DNA of 64,000 nucleotides, from positions 49,562,758-49,626,757 of the forward strand of contig OX485805.1 in assembly GCA_950295325.1 (NCBI GenBank). Reading direction: 5' to 3'. A program made the translations under genes and the position numbers. The notes under the pieces are model-generated. The model was not told the DNA's origin. It searched no databases and worked only from the letters and a program-made list of their open reading frames with translations. This document shows positions 63,762-64,000 of this stretch, piece by piece (the first letter of the stretch is position 1; each line of letters begins with the position of its first letter). This stretch comes from Polytrichum commune (Eukaryota > Streptophyta > Polytrichopsida > Polytrichales > Polytrichaceae).

Positions 63762-64000
63762 TTTTATTTTTGTTTCATTGATCCACAACACCTCAAAACC
63801 TTGTAAAAACATGCTTAGATTTCCTCTTTGGTATTTGAGAAAGCTTGTCGGGCGGACAGGATGTCCGTAGGCAGGAGAAGAGCAAATTTCGTGGTGGGAT
63901 CGAATGTGAGCCTGTGAGGGTTTGGAAACGAACATAAGGATATGGGAATGCCTGATTTATTACGTCGAGAAAGGGTAGCAGTCCTAGGCACCCTGGGAAG
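63762..64000. other. Downstream flank; no gene recognised
   Basis: Reaches the window edge without a supported feature. Confidence 0.4.

Overview
This is nuclear DNA of a land plant. The genes carry GT-AG introns at several phases, the intergenic DNA is AT-rich, and the proteins are plant types: an A-type cytochrome P450, MCM3, TIM9, a C2 protein and the C-terminal part of a receptor-like kinase. Transposon relics fill much of the rest. A non-flowering plant (bryophyte or other seedless lineage) is my guess from the divergence of the P450 and the unfamiliar retroelements, but the sequence does not prove it.

Layout. 1-1739 (-): first four exons of a PhnP-like metallo-beta-lactamase-fold hydrolase that runs off the left edge. 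3277-3831: a 555-bp pogo/Tigger-type element encoding only a DNA-binding domain. 4-9.5 kb: repeats. 9901-15011 (-): a three-exon P450, with a PIF/Harbinger-like MITE in intron 2 and a three-unit tandem array just upstream of its ATG. 16-25 kb: a transposon graveyard with an RNase H retroelement split by a hAT-like MITE, a LINE 3' end, a second pogo-like element and SINE-like pieces. 26918-29381 (+): a secreted two-exon cupin protein. 29.7-33.8 kb: a foldback repeat and a dead hAT transposase. 34468-42568 (-): a complete 17-exon MCM3 gene (825 aa) with E2F-type sites upstream and a tandemly duplicated intron 1 that contains a decayed copy of exon 1. 46558-48140: a third pogo/Tigger element with a dead transposase. 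49571-50001 (+) and 55819-57194 (-): two convergent TIM9 genes with the same intron position. 57863-58399: second copy of the hAT-like MITE. 60197-60649 (-): an unrecognised 150-aa single-exon gene. 62244-62735 (+): a C2-domain protein. 63324-63761 (+): the last part of a lectin-type receptor kinase without its N-lobe and catalytic loop.

The genes do not form a pathway. MCM3 (replication), TIM9 (mitochondrial import) and the hydrolase are housekeeping genes. The P450, cupin, C2 protein and kinase piece belong to families often tied to metabolism, cell surface or stress. The most striking content is the variety of DNA transposons, many of which can be delimited exactly here by terminal inverted repeats and target-site duplications. 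Exon junctions were worked out by hand from splice signals and unbroken reading phase; homology calls rest on motif recognition, not on a database search.
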